A stretch of 64,000 nt of DNA from Acanthaster planci (Eukaryota > Echinodermata > Asteroidea > Valvatida > Acanthasteridae): NCBI RefSeq assembly GCF_001949145.1, contig NW_019091453.1:477019-541018 (forward strand). Reading direction: 5' to 3'. A model generated the notes under the pieces. That model did not search any database. It was not told the origin of the DNA and saw only the letters and a list, made by a program, of their open reading frames with translations. The translations under genes and the position numbers were made by a program. Below, one piece after another: positions 49,181 to 61,400 of the stretch (its first letter is position 1; each line of letters opens with the position of its first letter).

Positions 49181-49376
49181 GCTCAGCTCAGCTCAGCAGT
49201 TTCTCCTCAACAGCTGGGCTGGCTGGCCCCCCATTATCAGGTGTGGCTGCCTCTGGGGATACACAAGGAGGGGAGAAGGGATTATGAAGTGTAAGGGCCA
49301 TTATCACCCACTCCAGATAATCCCCTGGACAGGAGGGTGATGATAATGAGCCACTTATCACCTGCCCCTGCAGGGG
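49181..49376. promoter_or_regulatory. GATA/E-box composite cluster
   Basis: TTATCAGGTG (49234-49243) and TTATCACCTG (49355-49364) each fuse a GATA site with an overlapping CAGGTG/CACCTG E-box. Between them lie TTATCA (49301), AGATAA (49316) and TGATAA (49341): five GATA cores in 130 bp. CCCCTGCAGGGG (49365-49376) is a 12-bp palindrome. A (GCTCA)3 repeat begins at 49181. GATA plus E-box pairing is known from GATA/TAL1-type enhancers, though there the spacing is about 9 bp rather than overlap. A 130-codon minus frame (49188-49580) with a true ATG overlaps; no domain was seen. Confidence 0.35.
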
Positions 49377-52300
49377 GAGAGGAATCCTGCTGATGAGGTG
49401 TCCTAGATTCGGGTCAGTGGTAGCTTGTAAGGGGGGGAACCTCCCTTGGAGGCTGTGAAAGAGATTGGGAGACAGTATAAGGCAGGGCAAATGTCTCTTT
49501 TGCTGTGAATCGGCAACGTCTAAAATATTCACAATCTTATCCCTGCATCTATCAGTTGTGCCAGCTGATTCAAAGGACATTATGAGGCCACTGATCTGAG
49601 TTTACTTCTGATCTGAGGACATATCCTTGTCCATCTAAGCCAGCCATGAGCAAATACTGCCACCTAAGTGAAATTCCAAAAGGGTCTCCTGACTTTAACC
49701 ACTTATCCAAGAAAGAAGTAAATTTTGTTTTATAACATTGAACGAAAAAACAAGAAAAATTTAACAAACCGAAGCAAATCATGATCTTTTCAATTCTGGA
49801 GGATACCAGTTTGAAATGATGTTTCTTCACATCACAGATAAAAGATTACATGTATTTTTCTCTTCAATGACTCTTCATCAGTGTTACGAATGCTTCTACT
49901 TCTAATTAAATACATGTCTATTCATCAAGAACAATGCGTGCCCTTGACTTGAAGTCATGTGCAAAATGGGCAAACATTTTACTCGGACATGTGTTCAATG
50001 ACCTTGGGGAAGTACAGGGTAAAGTGAAAAGACTTTTCAAATACACAGGGTATCCCCCTAAAAATCCAAAAGTAACATTTTTTTCCCAAACTTAATTGTT
50101 GTTTGATGTATCAAATTCAAGCTTTGGTGTTTTCTACTTGTACTGAAAATTTCAATTGAAGTTCACATTGCGTTGTGGAGATAGACAACTCATTGTTTTG
50201 TTTTGTCCTAAGTTTTAAAAGGTTTATCTTGCAAGAGTACATTCCATCACTAAATTCAAATTCTAAATTATCACAGAACTGTTTTGGTTCTTTAATTCTT
50301 GGAAACTTTCTTAGTTCTAAACTTGACGAAACTGATACCTCAGAAGGTGAGGAATTTTTTATTTTTTGTGCAGTTACACAGTTGAAATAGTTTGTCTCAG
50401 AGAAAACAACTTCTGTTGAATTTGTGCAATTTACCACTCACAGTCAATTTATAACAAGAAGCTGATCTTATTTACTTCTGCAACATTAATCAGTTTGAAC
50501 CAGTTTGGGATCCTGTTTGTTTGTTGATAGAACATAAAAGAGGTTTTAAATAACACAAAAGAACCCTTTCCAGTTCAGTATCATCATTCTGTTGGCCTTT
50601 CTAATGATCCCATGTGTTGAAGGGATAGTAAATGGCTTGAAAAACATTTGGATTGGTGTGCTAAATCCCACTGCATAGAACAAAAAAGTTGTTGTCTTAC
50701 ATAATCAAGATTATCTCTGCAGTGCATCAGAAGATTGAAATGAAATCTTCCATTTTGAAAAAATTACATTCTGAACTTCAGGTTGATACTACAGGTAACA
50801 ATTTCTGACTTTTGGGGGAGAAAATAAATGTTACTTGGGGGTTGTGCTTTTTAGAGGGGCACCCAGTATGTAAGTGTACACACACAATGCTTGGCAACTC
50901 TAATAGGCCCAATACCCAGGGGATTCTGCTTATATCTACCACTTGTGCAACAAAAGATTTCTTTGAATTGAGTCCTTTGTGTGTTCAATCTTTTTTTACT
51001 ACATGTTCTTGGGAAGAATGGGAAACTGATTGGCTGACAGCCAAGTATGCTGCAAATATAGTTATGGTTATAGATTGAATATACTAGTATCAGGAAGTAT
51101 GGCATTCAAGTTTAAATAATAAGAACTTTGTGGGGCCTCATTTTTGGAAACTGGTTGCAAATTTTATGTCAGTAACCTGTTTGGCCAATAACTGTTCATC
51201 TTTTAAAGGAATACTCAAATATCCTCTGCAAACAGTAATAAGTTAATTAAGCGCTCTTAAACGGTTTGCCAACTTGAGAAGTTCAAACACTTGTTGGTTA
51301 ATTATTACTGTTAGGTAAATTTGGACAGAGCTTTTGGGACTTCTGAGTGTGCCAACTAGATTTCTGATCACCCACTATGTCAAACCATAAATGTGATCTC
51401 AGCAACTATAAAACAAGTATATACAGCTGTGCTTGGGCCTCCCTAGATGCCCCCTTCTCACCAAATAAGCAAATAATAAAGCATGTTTTAAGAGTCCATA
51501 AGCTGAATGGTAAACAAGGGTCTTGAACAAAATTTGGGTGCCCAACCCTTCCCCCCCCCCCGTGACTGAAATATTCTCACCACACAACCTTAGCTTCAAT
51601 TTCTTTCCAGGAAAGTGTCACCAGCTGAAATACTAAATGTTGAAATTGACAGCAGGATAACTATTTGACAGATTTTAGTGTCACATGTTTGGGAACATGT
51701 ATAAACTGTTTACTTACGTGGCATTACTGTACAAATTGTTTTTATTTTGGCTATATGTAAAGGACAGCCTGGTAAGGCACTGTGTGGGCAATGTTTCTTG
51801 TTGTAGCTAGATCTTGTTTTTTGGTGGTTTTTTTTAACTTACCTTATTCTTATCTAGATAAATACTGTGGTTAAGAGCACGGAGAACTTTGGAGAAGTTA
51901 TAATGCGAGAGTTTATGGCCGTTAGCTCACTGAGGATAAGTTTGCTATGTCCACAATGTAAGTGATACGAAGGTAACAAGTTAAGTTCACATTGACACGG
52001 AGCATCTCCGATGTGACATCCTGGTGTTGCCTTGTCATCTGAGAGGAGCTGACGTCCACTTGGAACTACCCAAGGTGCTACCGGGTCTATCAGCTGACCA
52101 ACAGAGGAGTCAAGATCTGCCATCACGTTGGTCTCAAACTTCAAAGATGAGTTTGTCATGAACCTGCTGCTCATCAGGTGCATGTGTGACCCCTTTTTTT
52201 TTTCACTTTTTCTAGCAAAGGAGGGCTCCCTCTCAGCACGGCAATGCCTTGTCTGATCTTGTTGGCTGAGTCGTTTGTAAAGGAAGAGGGGGGGATGATA

Positions 52301-53375
52301 AAGTATGTAGGCATGTGGGACTTTCAGCGTTGGATTTCCCACGCCCTGATAATGCTGAACCTCCTCATCAGCTGGCACTGTTCGCAAAGATGCATCCTCG
52401 TCACTATTACATTGAGCGGTGATGCATGCATCACTTCGTTCAATGTGCTTGCGTCATTGCCAGACAGCTGTGACAAAATTTGGTCGTCCTATCTCTGACA
52501 ATGAGAAGGCATTGTATGCACTTAATGGGAGCCAGCCACTGCACTCAAAGTGCAAAAATGTGTAATCCAAACCTTCTTGTGGTAATGCACCTTTCCTAAA
52601 AAAAGATAGAATGCAAAGTAGAACTTTACTGAAATGAACACTACTCGACCTTTCAGACAAACATCCCCCCCAAGAAAAAAAATATTTTATTTTCCAAACA
52701 CAACAATTATCAAGATGGAAAAGTTGCCTTGAAAACAATATTTTTGTGTTATTCATTGCAGTACTGTCCTATTTTTGTAGATTTGTAGTTGTAAAGGATA
52801 TTTTAAAGTCTACTTCATTTAAACAAGGCATTATGAGATCTGAAGATTGTTAGCAATGTATAATTAAGCTTCTCTAAACAAGAGTTCAATTTAACCTACG
52901 TGGCTTCAAACAGTGTAATACATACAAACTTCATACAGAGTCACAGTTCCAGACACTAAAATGATCTGGTCAAATGTTGTACCAGTAAGACGCTCAAAAT
53001 GATCATTGGAGTAATTTCATACCGATATTTTCTACTGTGTAAACGGAACGTGGTTCACAAATGTCAACTTTGGAAGTTGCTGACCTGTCATGTGTCCAAC
53101 TACAGGAGGATTTCATAAGATGATAGTTTGTTCATGACCTTTGGAGAAAAAAAATATGCAACCAGTCTTCATGTGCAGCTCTAATACAGGAAGCTATGCT
53201 TCACACCTTATGCTGCATGCATTTGAGATATCATCTGCAGCTTTGTAATCTACCAATGTGGTATTGGGCCGCAATGTATATGCGTATATGCTCAAAAGCC
53301 AATCAGTGCCGACTGATCTGCATTTAAGGAAATGTGTGGGTTGACGCGGTGGATACAATAAATTTAAGATTCTTC
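49377..53375. other. Non-coding stretch; one GC-richer patch
   Basis: Mostly A/T-rich, with a C run near 51551. The segment 51930-52400 is more balanced and holds the longest minus frame of the region (51854-52387), which lacks an ATG start and any domain. Confidence 0.4.
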
Positions 53376-53700
53376 AGGTGAACGCGCTTTACATGATGAG
53401 TGCAAGCGAATGGAATTCACATTTGGAAATTCGCCCCTGTACCATTACTGCCATGGCAACCAAAGTGAGGAGCTGACTTGGGAGGGAGGCTTGGATGTCA
53501 ACATCAAGTCACTGTGATCTGAAAGATGTACACAGAACCACTGAGTATCGAGCAAAACTCTGGTTGGACACGTGCTTCGTGGGGATCGCACTGCGGCCAC
53601 TTCATGGATGGCAAGTTTGACTGCTACGCACGCGGCTTATCCACCGCAAGTTATCTGGACGTTGTACCATGTGGGAAAAGTAAGGATGACAGTGAAACAG
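53376..53700. other. Balanced island with RFX-like and TEAD-like motifs
   Basis: ACTGCCATGGCAACC near 53447 resembles an RFX X-box with one good half-site. GGAATTCACATTTGG near 53411 contains a TEAD-like GGAAT. A donor-like AAA|GTAAGG follows near 53680, inside short plus frames without recognised domains. Confidence 0.25.
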
Positions 53701-54580
53701 AAACGTGATGGAATGGCTGGACAGGGAGAACACTCTAAAACAGGAACCGAAACCGTGACAGAGAGGGATCACAATCACACAAGTGGAAGCAGATGTCACG
53801 TTGGAATTAAAGACTGTGAGTATCAATTTCTTTCATCTTTTTACAATGAACGAGCAGGATTTGGGTTTTTCTTTTACCTTACTAAAGATATCAGTGAAAG
53901 TTAGGTTATTGAAGTCATCTTCACTTAGTACATTTCCAAAGTTTAAGAAGTATCAGTCTAAACATTTGTCAATGACCAAAGTAGCCATTACTAATCAGTC
54001 ACAATGTAGTCTGTGGGTGAGCACTTGCTCACACGCGGTATGTCTGGTCAGTGAAAATCTTACAATATCAAGCACCCTTAAATTCGAATGTTTACAAGAA
54101 TAAGTGCGAGACATCAGCAGAAAGGCTCAAGAGAAACATGACTTGAAGGTGATACAGAAACGTGTCTAGGATGAGGGGCAGATTCCCTCTCTACCTCCTT
54201 CATATTTCTATGATTTCCCATTTGCCTGTGTCTATGTTCAGAGCTTGCAGGTTTTTCTTTAACAGTTATTGTGAGCTTCCATTATATAGCTAGACAGAAG
54301 CAACAGCTCTTCTCCCCCCACCCAAAAAAAAAGAACTGCCCGAGGTAAAAACCAAAAAACTGAAAGTTACTCAAGATTCATCTTGACGTTCAGACTAAGA
54401 GCAGGAAAATGGAATCCCTCAAAGGCGAGAAGAAAGGCGACACAGCTCGGCCTACATTACTCTGAATCTCGCTCTTGACAAAGGCATCCAAACCATGCCA
54501 TCCACAGATCCAATTACCCGGGATGTCAGCACTTAAACAGGTGCAAAAAGGTTTTAATGTCGGGGATGATTCCACGATGT
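53701..54580. other. Non-coding stretch, nothing recognised
   Basis: Mixed composition with an A run near 54322. Several 60-110-codon frames occur on both strands without domains. Confidence 0.4.
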
Positions 54581-54612
54581 GTCACAAAATGTGACGTCGC
54601 TGGCTCACGTGA
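54581..54612. promoter_or_regulatory. Dense palindromic site group: GTCACA/TGTGAC, CRE, TCACGTGA
   Basis: In 32 bp there is GTCACA-AAA-TGTGAC (54581-54595, an inverted repeat with a 3-base gap resembling T-box half-sites), an overlapping CRE-like TGACGTCG (54592-54599), and the MITF/TFE-type TCACGTGA (54605-54612). Such packing of palindromic binding sites suggests a regulatory element. Confidence 0.35.
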
Positions 54613-55433
54613 CACCGGGGAGGCTAGGTGTTTACCGTTGCCATTATGGAAAGATGTGCACATAATTGAAATATCAAAGCGACTACCTGATGGGCTGTTG
54701 TAGGCCTGAAATGGAGTGGGGTGGGGAAGGACACTTTACAAAGGATAGAAAAGGCATAGGCATACAAAAGAGAAGCATGAGTGTTAGCTGAAAGACTTAT
54801 TTTCTTTTTATCTCATGTAAGAGCAGAAATTACATGGAGAGTTTATATGAGTTATAATTCATTCCCTTTGTGTCACCCAACAAAGCCACCAAACTCAGAC
54901 ATAAACAACTCATTCTTTTCACTGAGGAAATAAGAAGCTTGTCCAATTTCTATGCAAATGGTACCACAAAATTAGGAGATGCCAAGCTCTGTAACCTAAC
55001 AGAAGTTTCAAGACTGGTTTTGATTAAAGTTTTCAAATGCTCAATTCATCGTCCAATTTTCGATACTAATTTGACTCAGTAAACAACTTGAGGCTTTTTG
55101 TTTTCTTCAATTTTTGATGCAACACAGTTTGATGCAGTTTGATTCAATCCCTGTAGAGTATCTGCTAGTGTAAGTCCCCAAATGCTAACAACTGCAAATG
55201 TATCTTCATAGAGATTCACCTACGTATAAGATGCTCCCCCTCCACACACATACACAAATACACACAGACATTTAAGCACCTCATGTGGACAGTGTTATGT
55301 AGTCAGGAAAACTCAGTGAAATTAATCGTTTCTCTTGAACTGTGTTCACTATTTTAAGTTAGATTATACTGATGCCCAATGCCTCTAAACCTGTTTTTCA
55401 GAGAGGGAAAACCTAGTGTGGACCTGGCTTAAG
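54613..55433. other. Non-coding stretch, nothing recognised
   Basis: A/T-rich DNA with a CA-rich patch near 55240-55270. Confidence 0.45.
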
Positions 55434-56068
55434 CTGTGTTCCCGTTGGACTTTTTTTGGTTAACTTACCGTGACTTTCCTGTAGAATTACAAAAATTAAA
55501 TCCAATGGGATCACAAGGTAAACTACCGTCCCTCTCAGCCGACCACAATTGTGATGTAAAACTAACAGGCCGAAAAGGGTTGCGGAAGATTTCCGCGCGG
55601 CCACAGTAAGTTAGCAGGGGAGCAAAAAAGCCCAATGGGAACAGGGAACTGCGACCACGCTAAACCTACGAACCAGACTACTGCCTACACTGAGATCGAT
55701 AGCGGGCATGCAAAAAATGGACGTATTGTTCCCAGTCTCCAGCTCCGTGCATACAGTACAGCAGCATGCCGCATACACACAGTGAAGCATGCCCAGATAA
55801 AGCTATACACACATTGTGGGGGTTTTTCCTGTAAGGGTTTATCTTATTTGTGGCAGATTTGGCCGAATTCGTCTGATTTTGCCGATTTGGCATGATTTGT
55901 ACAGCACAGGCAATGTAATCAGCTGGTCTTATTAGGCCTAACACAGCAAATAAACATTCTGTTACGGGTAAAAAAAGTCCATGTGGGAATGCGCGGTAGA
56001 TTGACACAAAGGAATGTCGCGTTAAGTCTCCATGTGCCCAGGGAAGAAAAAGTCCAATGGAAACACGC
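55434..56068. mobile_element. Cluster of five TCCCATTGGACTTTTT-type motifs, probable MITE remnants
   Basis: Variants of AAAAAGYCCAATGGGAACA occur at about 55434-55455 (inverted), 55500-55517, 55624-55643, 55971-55995 and 56047-56068. The first and third form an inverted pair about 215 bp apart; both also carry an AACTTAC(C/T)GTG block (read inward), consistent with one short element having inverted ends. The last two are direct repeats. No target duplication was resolved. A nested or tandem group of short DNA elements explains the pattern best. Confidence 0.45.
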
Positions 56069-57171
56069 CTTTTATCCACTCAAAGTTCACACACCCTGCA
56101 TTATGTGGACCTGCTTGGTTCTCAGGCCCATACAAAGACAGCAAGGTTGGCACACACATCCCCGACTCTAAAAGAAAAGTTCAAAAAAAGTGCCCACGGC
56201 CAGAAATTGCGAGAAGCAAAGGGTAAACATTCAATAAGAGGGGGGTGACAAAGGCGTGAATATCAGCAGAGTCAACAACCTGGCACATGACTGTCCGATG
56301 ACAGTAATGGTGGGAAATTCCGTTAGCTATGCAAACATGAATGTAGTCGCATTCAGCAAACAGCTGAAACCAACACCTAGCCAAGGCTTCAAGTATCCAC
56401 TGGATCAACCTGTCTCACCAATTTTCCATAGCTCCCACACCAGTTTCTCCAGGCAAAAAGCACTTAATTATTAAAAGCTACTTGCAATGCATTCGAAAGC
56501 CTGTATGTCAGCAGCCAAGAAGTACCTTTTGAAGCTGATAGTTCTTCTCTTTTCTTGTTTCAAATTGTTTTGAAGCATGCTCCAGACAGACTCGGAGAAA
56601 GTGCTGTTTCTTTTCTTGTAACACCAGCACATCTTGAGATTCAAGACTTACTGTCTATAGAATAACCTTGAAAGTCCTGTCCCCCTGCCTTTTCCTTTTT
56701 CACTTGTGTGAAATCAAAATTTCCAGTGGATATTTCAAAATATGCCAACAAGAAGACAAAAATGTACCAATGAAAAATAGCTTTTTGACTTTTAAACCTC
56801 CTTGAACTTTAAATCTGCATGAAAGTTTTCATTCAAGAAAACAGGAAAATCTCCATGCTTCTGCTGAATTCATTTTCGTAACAAATCAATATTTCCATTC
56901 CAACATGCTAAAACGTACAAACACGAATTAAGGGTCACACAGTTGACCTCTGAAAGGTTATTTGTTACTTATTTGCTGATTTGGTCCTTTTTGTCTCAAT
57001 CCCCCCCCCCATCTTTTGTAGATAGGGTTGGGCTTTGTCCAGGAAGCATCTTTGCAGAAGCTCCTCACTGAAAAGCTTTCATGATCTGATGTTTAAGTCT
57101 GTGCACCTCTTGGTTGCCATGTTCCCTAGAGCCTAAAGGTGTCACAACCATGCATTATAGATCACATCATG
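56069..57171. other. Non-coding stretch, nothing recognised
   Basis: Mixed composition; a C run lies near 57001. Confidence 0.45.
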
Positions 57172-57225
57172 GATACCAGCCTATTCTATCAACACTCATA
57201 AGTGTTGATAGAATAGGCTGGTATC
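57172..57225. repeat. Perfect 25-bp-arm hairpin with 4-base loop
   Basis: The left arm (57172-57196, begins GATACCAGCCTATTC and ends AACACT) and right arm (57201-57225) are exact reverse complements around CATA. Allowing one bulged base at 57226, five more pairs form (57167-57171 with 57227-57231). The loop is too short for a normal Dicer-processed microRNA precursor. Perfect arms imply a very recent inverted duplication, active gene conversion or selection on structure. There are no poly(A) or U-tract terminator features beside it. Confidence 0.95.
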
Positions 57226-57231
57226 TCATGA

Positions 57232-58377
57232 CCCAGCACTTCCATCTTTTGAGGTAATAAGCTCCCAGTGGAACATTGGATTTGATTGTTTTTGAGCATT
57301 TTGATGATTGGCTTGCAGGTGAGTTAATCCAAAAACAAAATTGCAAAGTAAAACAAAAAGCGTGTCTTCTCTGAAATCCCCTCAGTGTACAGTATATGCC
57401 CACTGCATTTCATTTAGCCCCTTTTACTGAATCTATAAACACTGCCTAAGGAGAGCAGGTGCATCCTTTGTCTTAATGACAATGACCACGACAACAGGTT
57501 AAATGATGCAAGGTCACAAGGGAAATAAATGGATTCTCACCCCAGAATGATCAAAGAATGGAAGAAATGAGATGGAAGAAACAACATAAAAGTGCTGGAA
57601 ATGATGATAAAATGTTATGCTCACATGCGATACAGCTACAGCGCATTAATTGGGCATTTTAACAAGTAAGTATTTGAGCTAATGTGGAAGAGCAGAAAGA
57701 GAATGAGTACAGTGACTTTTGACAAAGTAATGGGGAATAAATGATGCTTCTGAGGTGCCAATTACGGGTACCGCTGCAAATTCAGTTGCCATTTAATAGC
57801 AAATGATTAAGAATTGATGATTAATTGATATATTTTTTTCTGAGACCCTTTGACATCACGTACCAGGTAAGCCCCTTGAGAATTCATGACTTTGGCTCCA
57901 TCAATTTTCATTTGACTTTTCCAAGAACATACTCCTGGGCCAGACCACAAACCATGTGTTTGAACACATGTGCATGCATCTCAATTTGTCTCCTGAGTGA
58001 TTCCACTGGTCCAGTCCTTTGAGGATGATGACTTGTGGAGGAGCAGTATGAAATATGATTTTAACCTCGGCCAGGGGTGAATAGCCAGCGCTAATATGTA
58101 TCATTCAAATTTCATTTTCTTTCTGCCGTGATGGATAATATGTGATGAGAGCATGCCCGGCAAGCTCAAAGCCTGACTGTTTTGCTGTTGAGTCCATCAT
58201 GGCTTCTTACAAGTCCCTGCATGCACACATCCATCATACAGTCTCACAACCAGGTCGCAATTTAGTCAGATTGTAATGGTGGCTCGAGCATTCCTTTGCC
58301 TCTGTTCTCCCCCGGCCGTACACACACTGACCGAACTCATGAATGGACTTGAGACAGACTTTTGGAGGGGCTTGATC
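57232..58377. other. Non-coding stretch with balanced 3' part
   Basis: A/T-rich to about 57850, then more balanced. No coding frame was recognised. Confidence 0.4.
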
Positions 58378-58404
58378 AACCACAAGTGTCCAATTTGACC
58401 ACAA
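58378..58404. promoter_or_regulatory. Pair of RUNX-type sites
   Basis: AACCACAA (58378-58385) and GACCACAA (58397-58404) are same-orientation RUNX core matches 19 bases apart, with CAAGTG (NK2-like) between them and CTTTAAATAG (MEF2-like) about 25 bases on. Motif identity is visible; function is inferred. Confidence 0.3.
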
Positions 58405-61400
58405 CCCTGCCAAGCATCCTTCAGCTTTAAATAGTCACATGTCCCGAACCGAAGCACTCACTTTGTGCATGGAGATTGACATAACTTGAGAAAAACCTTG
58501 GAAGTGAGTTCATTTGAATATCTATTCTCTTACAAAGGGAGTCAATACAAGAAAAGATATGTAAGATTCAGTGTACAATGCAAGCATCTACATGTAAATG
58601 CAAGCATAATAATATTTAATGATTGTTTAAATCCTTAAACTCTGGTTGTTTGTCTCAGTTGTCTTGTATTGTTTGGCACATTCACCGCATGATGCCTTCA
58701 CAGTGTGGAAGAAAAATTACCAATATAATACATCTCAAATACGTGACCAAATTTTAAAAAAATGCGTTTACTGCCATGTACTTCCATCAATTACTTTTAA
58801 CAGGCATTTGACTCAAAATCACGAAATCAGCCATGTCTAAATAACATGAGCCTATGACAAAAAAAGACCGGTTTGCTCTCCCAAAAAAGGGCTCTTACGT
58901 GGCAAACTAGCCTGCAGGCTGACAGGTCCAGGAAAGGAAATCAGCTACCCCCACTTGAGCATTCTGATGTAAACCCTGCTATTCAGGAGTTTTCCCATTG
59001 GTGAATCCACTCCTGCCAGAGCACAGGAAATTGAGTATTTCTATCACGTTTCCAGTGCTCAGCATGACAGCACGTTGCACCAAACAATGCCCAAAAACTG
59101 CACTGCGCACCAAGTATGCAATCTGCTAGTACAAGAAAAGGTGTCACTTTGGGGTGCTGCTAAGTGTAAATCTAGGTGGTAATATACATTGCCCAAAATA
59201 TACTCATCTGTGGATTCTGTGCTAATGCTACAGACATTGCAAATAGGCATGGTATGCTTGTCATTGACACTGTTTTCGCCTCTACACTCGCAAGCTTAAG
59301 AATATTTATTTCAAATGTGCTCAAATGCTTTCTTTGAAATGAGACTGTCAAAAACCGGTCTTGAACTTCACTTCCAACCAGACAACATACATACACCCTG
59401 TATTTATAACAAAATGACTCATACAAGTTAAGCTATGGTATTAATGACATCATTTCTATTCAGTGTGTGGGTTGGATGCAAAGTACCGGTATGCACAAGA
59501 TCAGTGTTGTTGGTGCCCAAGCATCTTATAATAATGCGCTCAATAGCCCGTGTATTAAATGTACATGTACATATTGAGAGTAGCGCAGGACTAGTGTGAG
59601 TTTATGTCTAGAGTGTGCCATGGTGCAAAAGCAGTCCTAGTCTAAAATATTATTGTTGGGGAGTCTGGTTTTGGACAGTTTGCAGTGCTGTGATGATCGC
59701 TCCAGGTGCGTGCCCACTGTGAACCTTCCGCTGCAACCGCTGTGGGTGTGCTTGCGAGAAATAACAGGTACGGGTCTAACAAGTTGAGCAGATAATTATG
59801 TAGATAAATCAGTGCTTATGGTGAATTTAATAACACCTAACCCATAGATTCTGTATCCTAATTGGTCTAGAGACAGTCTCAACCAAACCATGCATTCCAA
59901 AATCCTAGCGCTACAGAGCTGTGTTCAAATATTTTGAGAAAAGGTAGTTTGGAAAAGTGTGAATAATCTTTGAACAAATTTCTTTTATTCAAATGACGTA
60001 CCTTTTATACGAAAATGAAAATGTCACAGTCACACTTCCACATGGATTAATCTACATTCGGGACCAACCCTACAAAAACATCATCTGACACACTAGTATA
60101 CTACATAAGTTTCTCCTACTAGAAATAGTATTAAAAACATTTGATACAATAACTTCACCAACTTGTTTTGAAATGAGTTTTCCTCTTTCACATGTGGACA
60201 AGAGAGGGCGCTATGGCAACTACATGTACAAGCAATCATGCACTAGGCATGATGCACTCTTAATGTATGCAAGTGTATATGTGTATGCCTAAAACCTGGC
60301 ATTCAATAATCCTTTTCAATGTGGATGACGAACATTAAAAGCAACACATTTTGTGCACAACATTAATCTGTTTCATTTTATTATACACTCCAATTCAAAC
60401 CATGCTGTTTTTACACAGCATTGCAGATTTGGGGTAAAGATATTTATAAACCTTAAATTGTAAAGCTAGTCCCCAGAAAAATTCCTTCCCAAAACACCAG
60501 TTTTGTCTTGGATTGAGATTATGTATATACAAAAAACCACCTAGTACTGGCCAATGAGAATCAGGATTTGAAGTTCATTCATCCAACATTGACCAATCAT
60601 GTTCATTTTTCCGCCTAAAGAAACTGGTGCCCATTTAAAGACAATTAAGAATTTTTTTCTTCTTTCAAAGTTTGAAAGTTTATTCATTTGCAAAATATTT
60701 CTTTGTACTACGTGTTTCTCTGTGACTTGATAAACAGACCCTTGAGAAGTATTCTCAAGAAAATTATATTTATTTCTGACTGGTTTACTCCCCCCCACAG
60801 GTTTATGTATAAAATGTATCGCTTTTTTGTCATCCAAACCCCAAGAAAAACATTTTAAAAAAAAAAAATTTAAATGTGTGCTTCAACGCGCGAGTTATAG
60901 GTAACTGTAATGCCAAGCAAAAGATATTCAGAATAAGGAGAGAATAGCTATGGTCATACATGTATAAAGAATTAAATTCAAAATTCAGCTGACCACAATG
61001 TGTGACTTGAATCAAGATATAAACAATTCGCTCTTGGAATTAAGTCTCAAACCCTATTAAAAAATTTAAATAATCTACTTGCTTATAATCATCAGTCAAT
61101 GGAGGGTTGAAAGAGAACAACTGTTTTGGTATCATGGTCAACTCTTTTCAGGTTTAGTTTTGCTGCTTTACACGTCCCTTCCTGTGAAAACAAACTCTTT
61201 TGCAATGTAAGTACTCCAATTTTACCATTAGTTCAGTTTCCATCTGAACTTCCTTTTCAGTGCTTAAACAGCTTCCTTTCACCAAAAAAAAGCAGAAAAA
61301 GCCAACTGTCTTTCTGGTCTCTTTCACATTTTCCCAGGATACAAATAAATACATAATTCATTTCACACTGTGTGTGTGTTTTGAGGCATTGTTCTGTAAA

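Noticed and set aside
49188-49580. 130-codon minus-strand frame with true ATG
   Set aside because: Pro/Ser/Leu-rich with no domain; it reads across the GATA/E-box cluster and part of simple repeat (GCTCA)3.
51854-52387. 177-codon minus-strand open frame
   Set aside because: It opens with TTG, has no recognised domain and lies in a balanced-composition patch where long open frames arise by chance.
57172-57225. Hairpin as a microRNA precursor
   Set aside because: The 4-base loop and fully perfect short stem do not match animal pre-microRNAs, which have imperfect stems of about 30 bp or more and larger loops.
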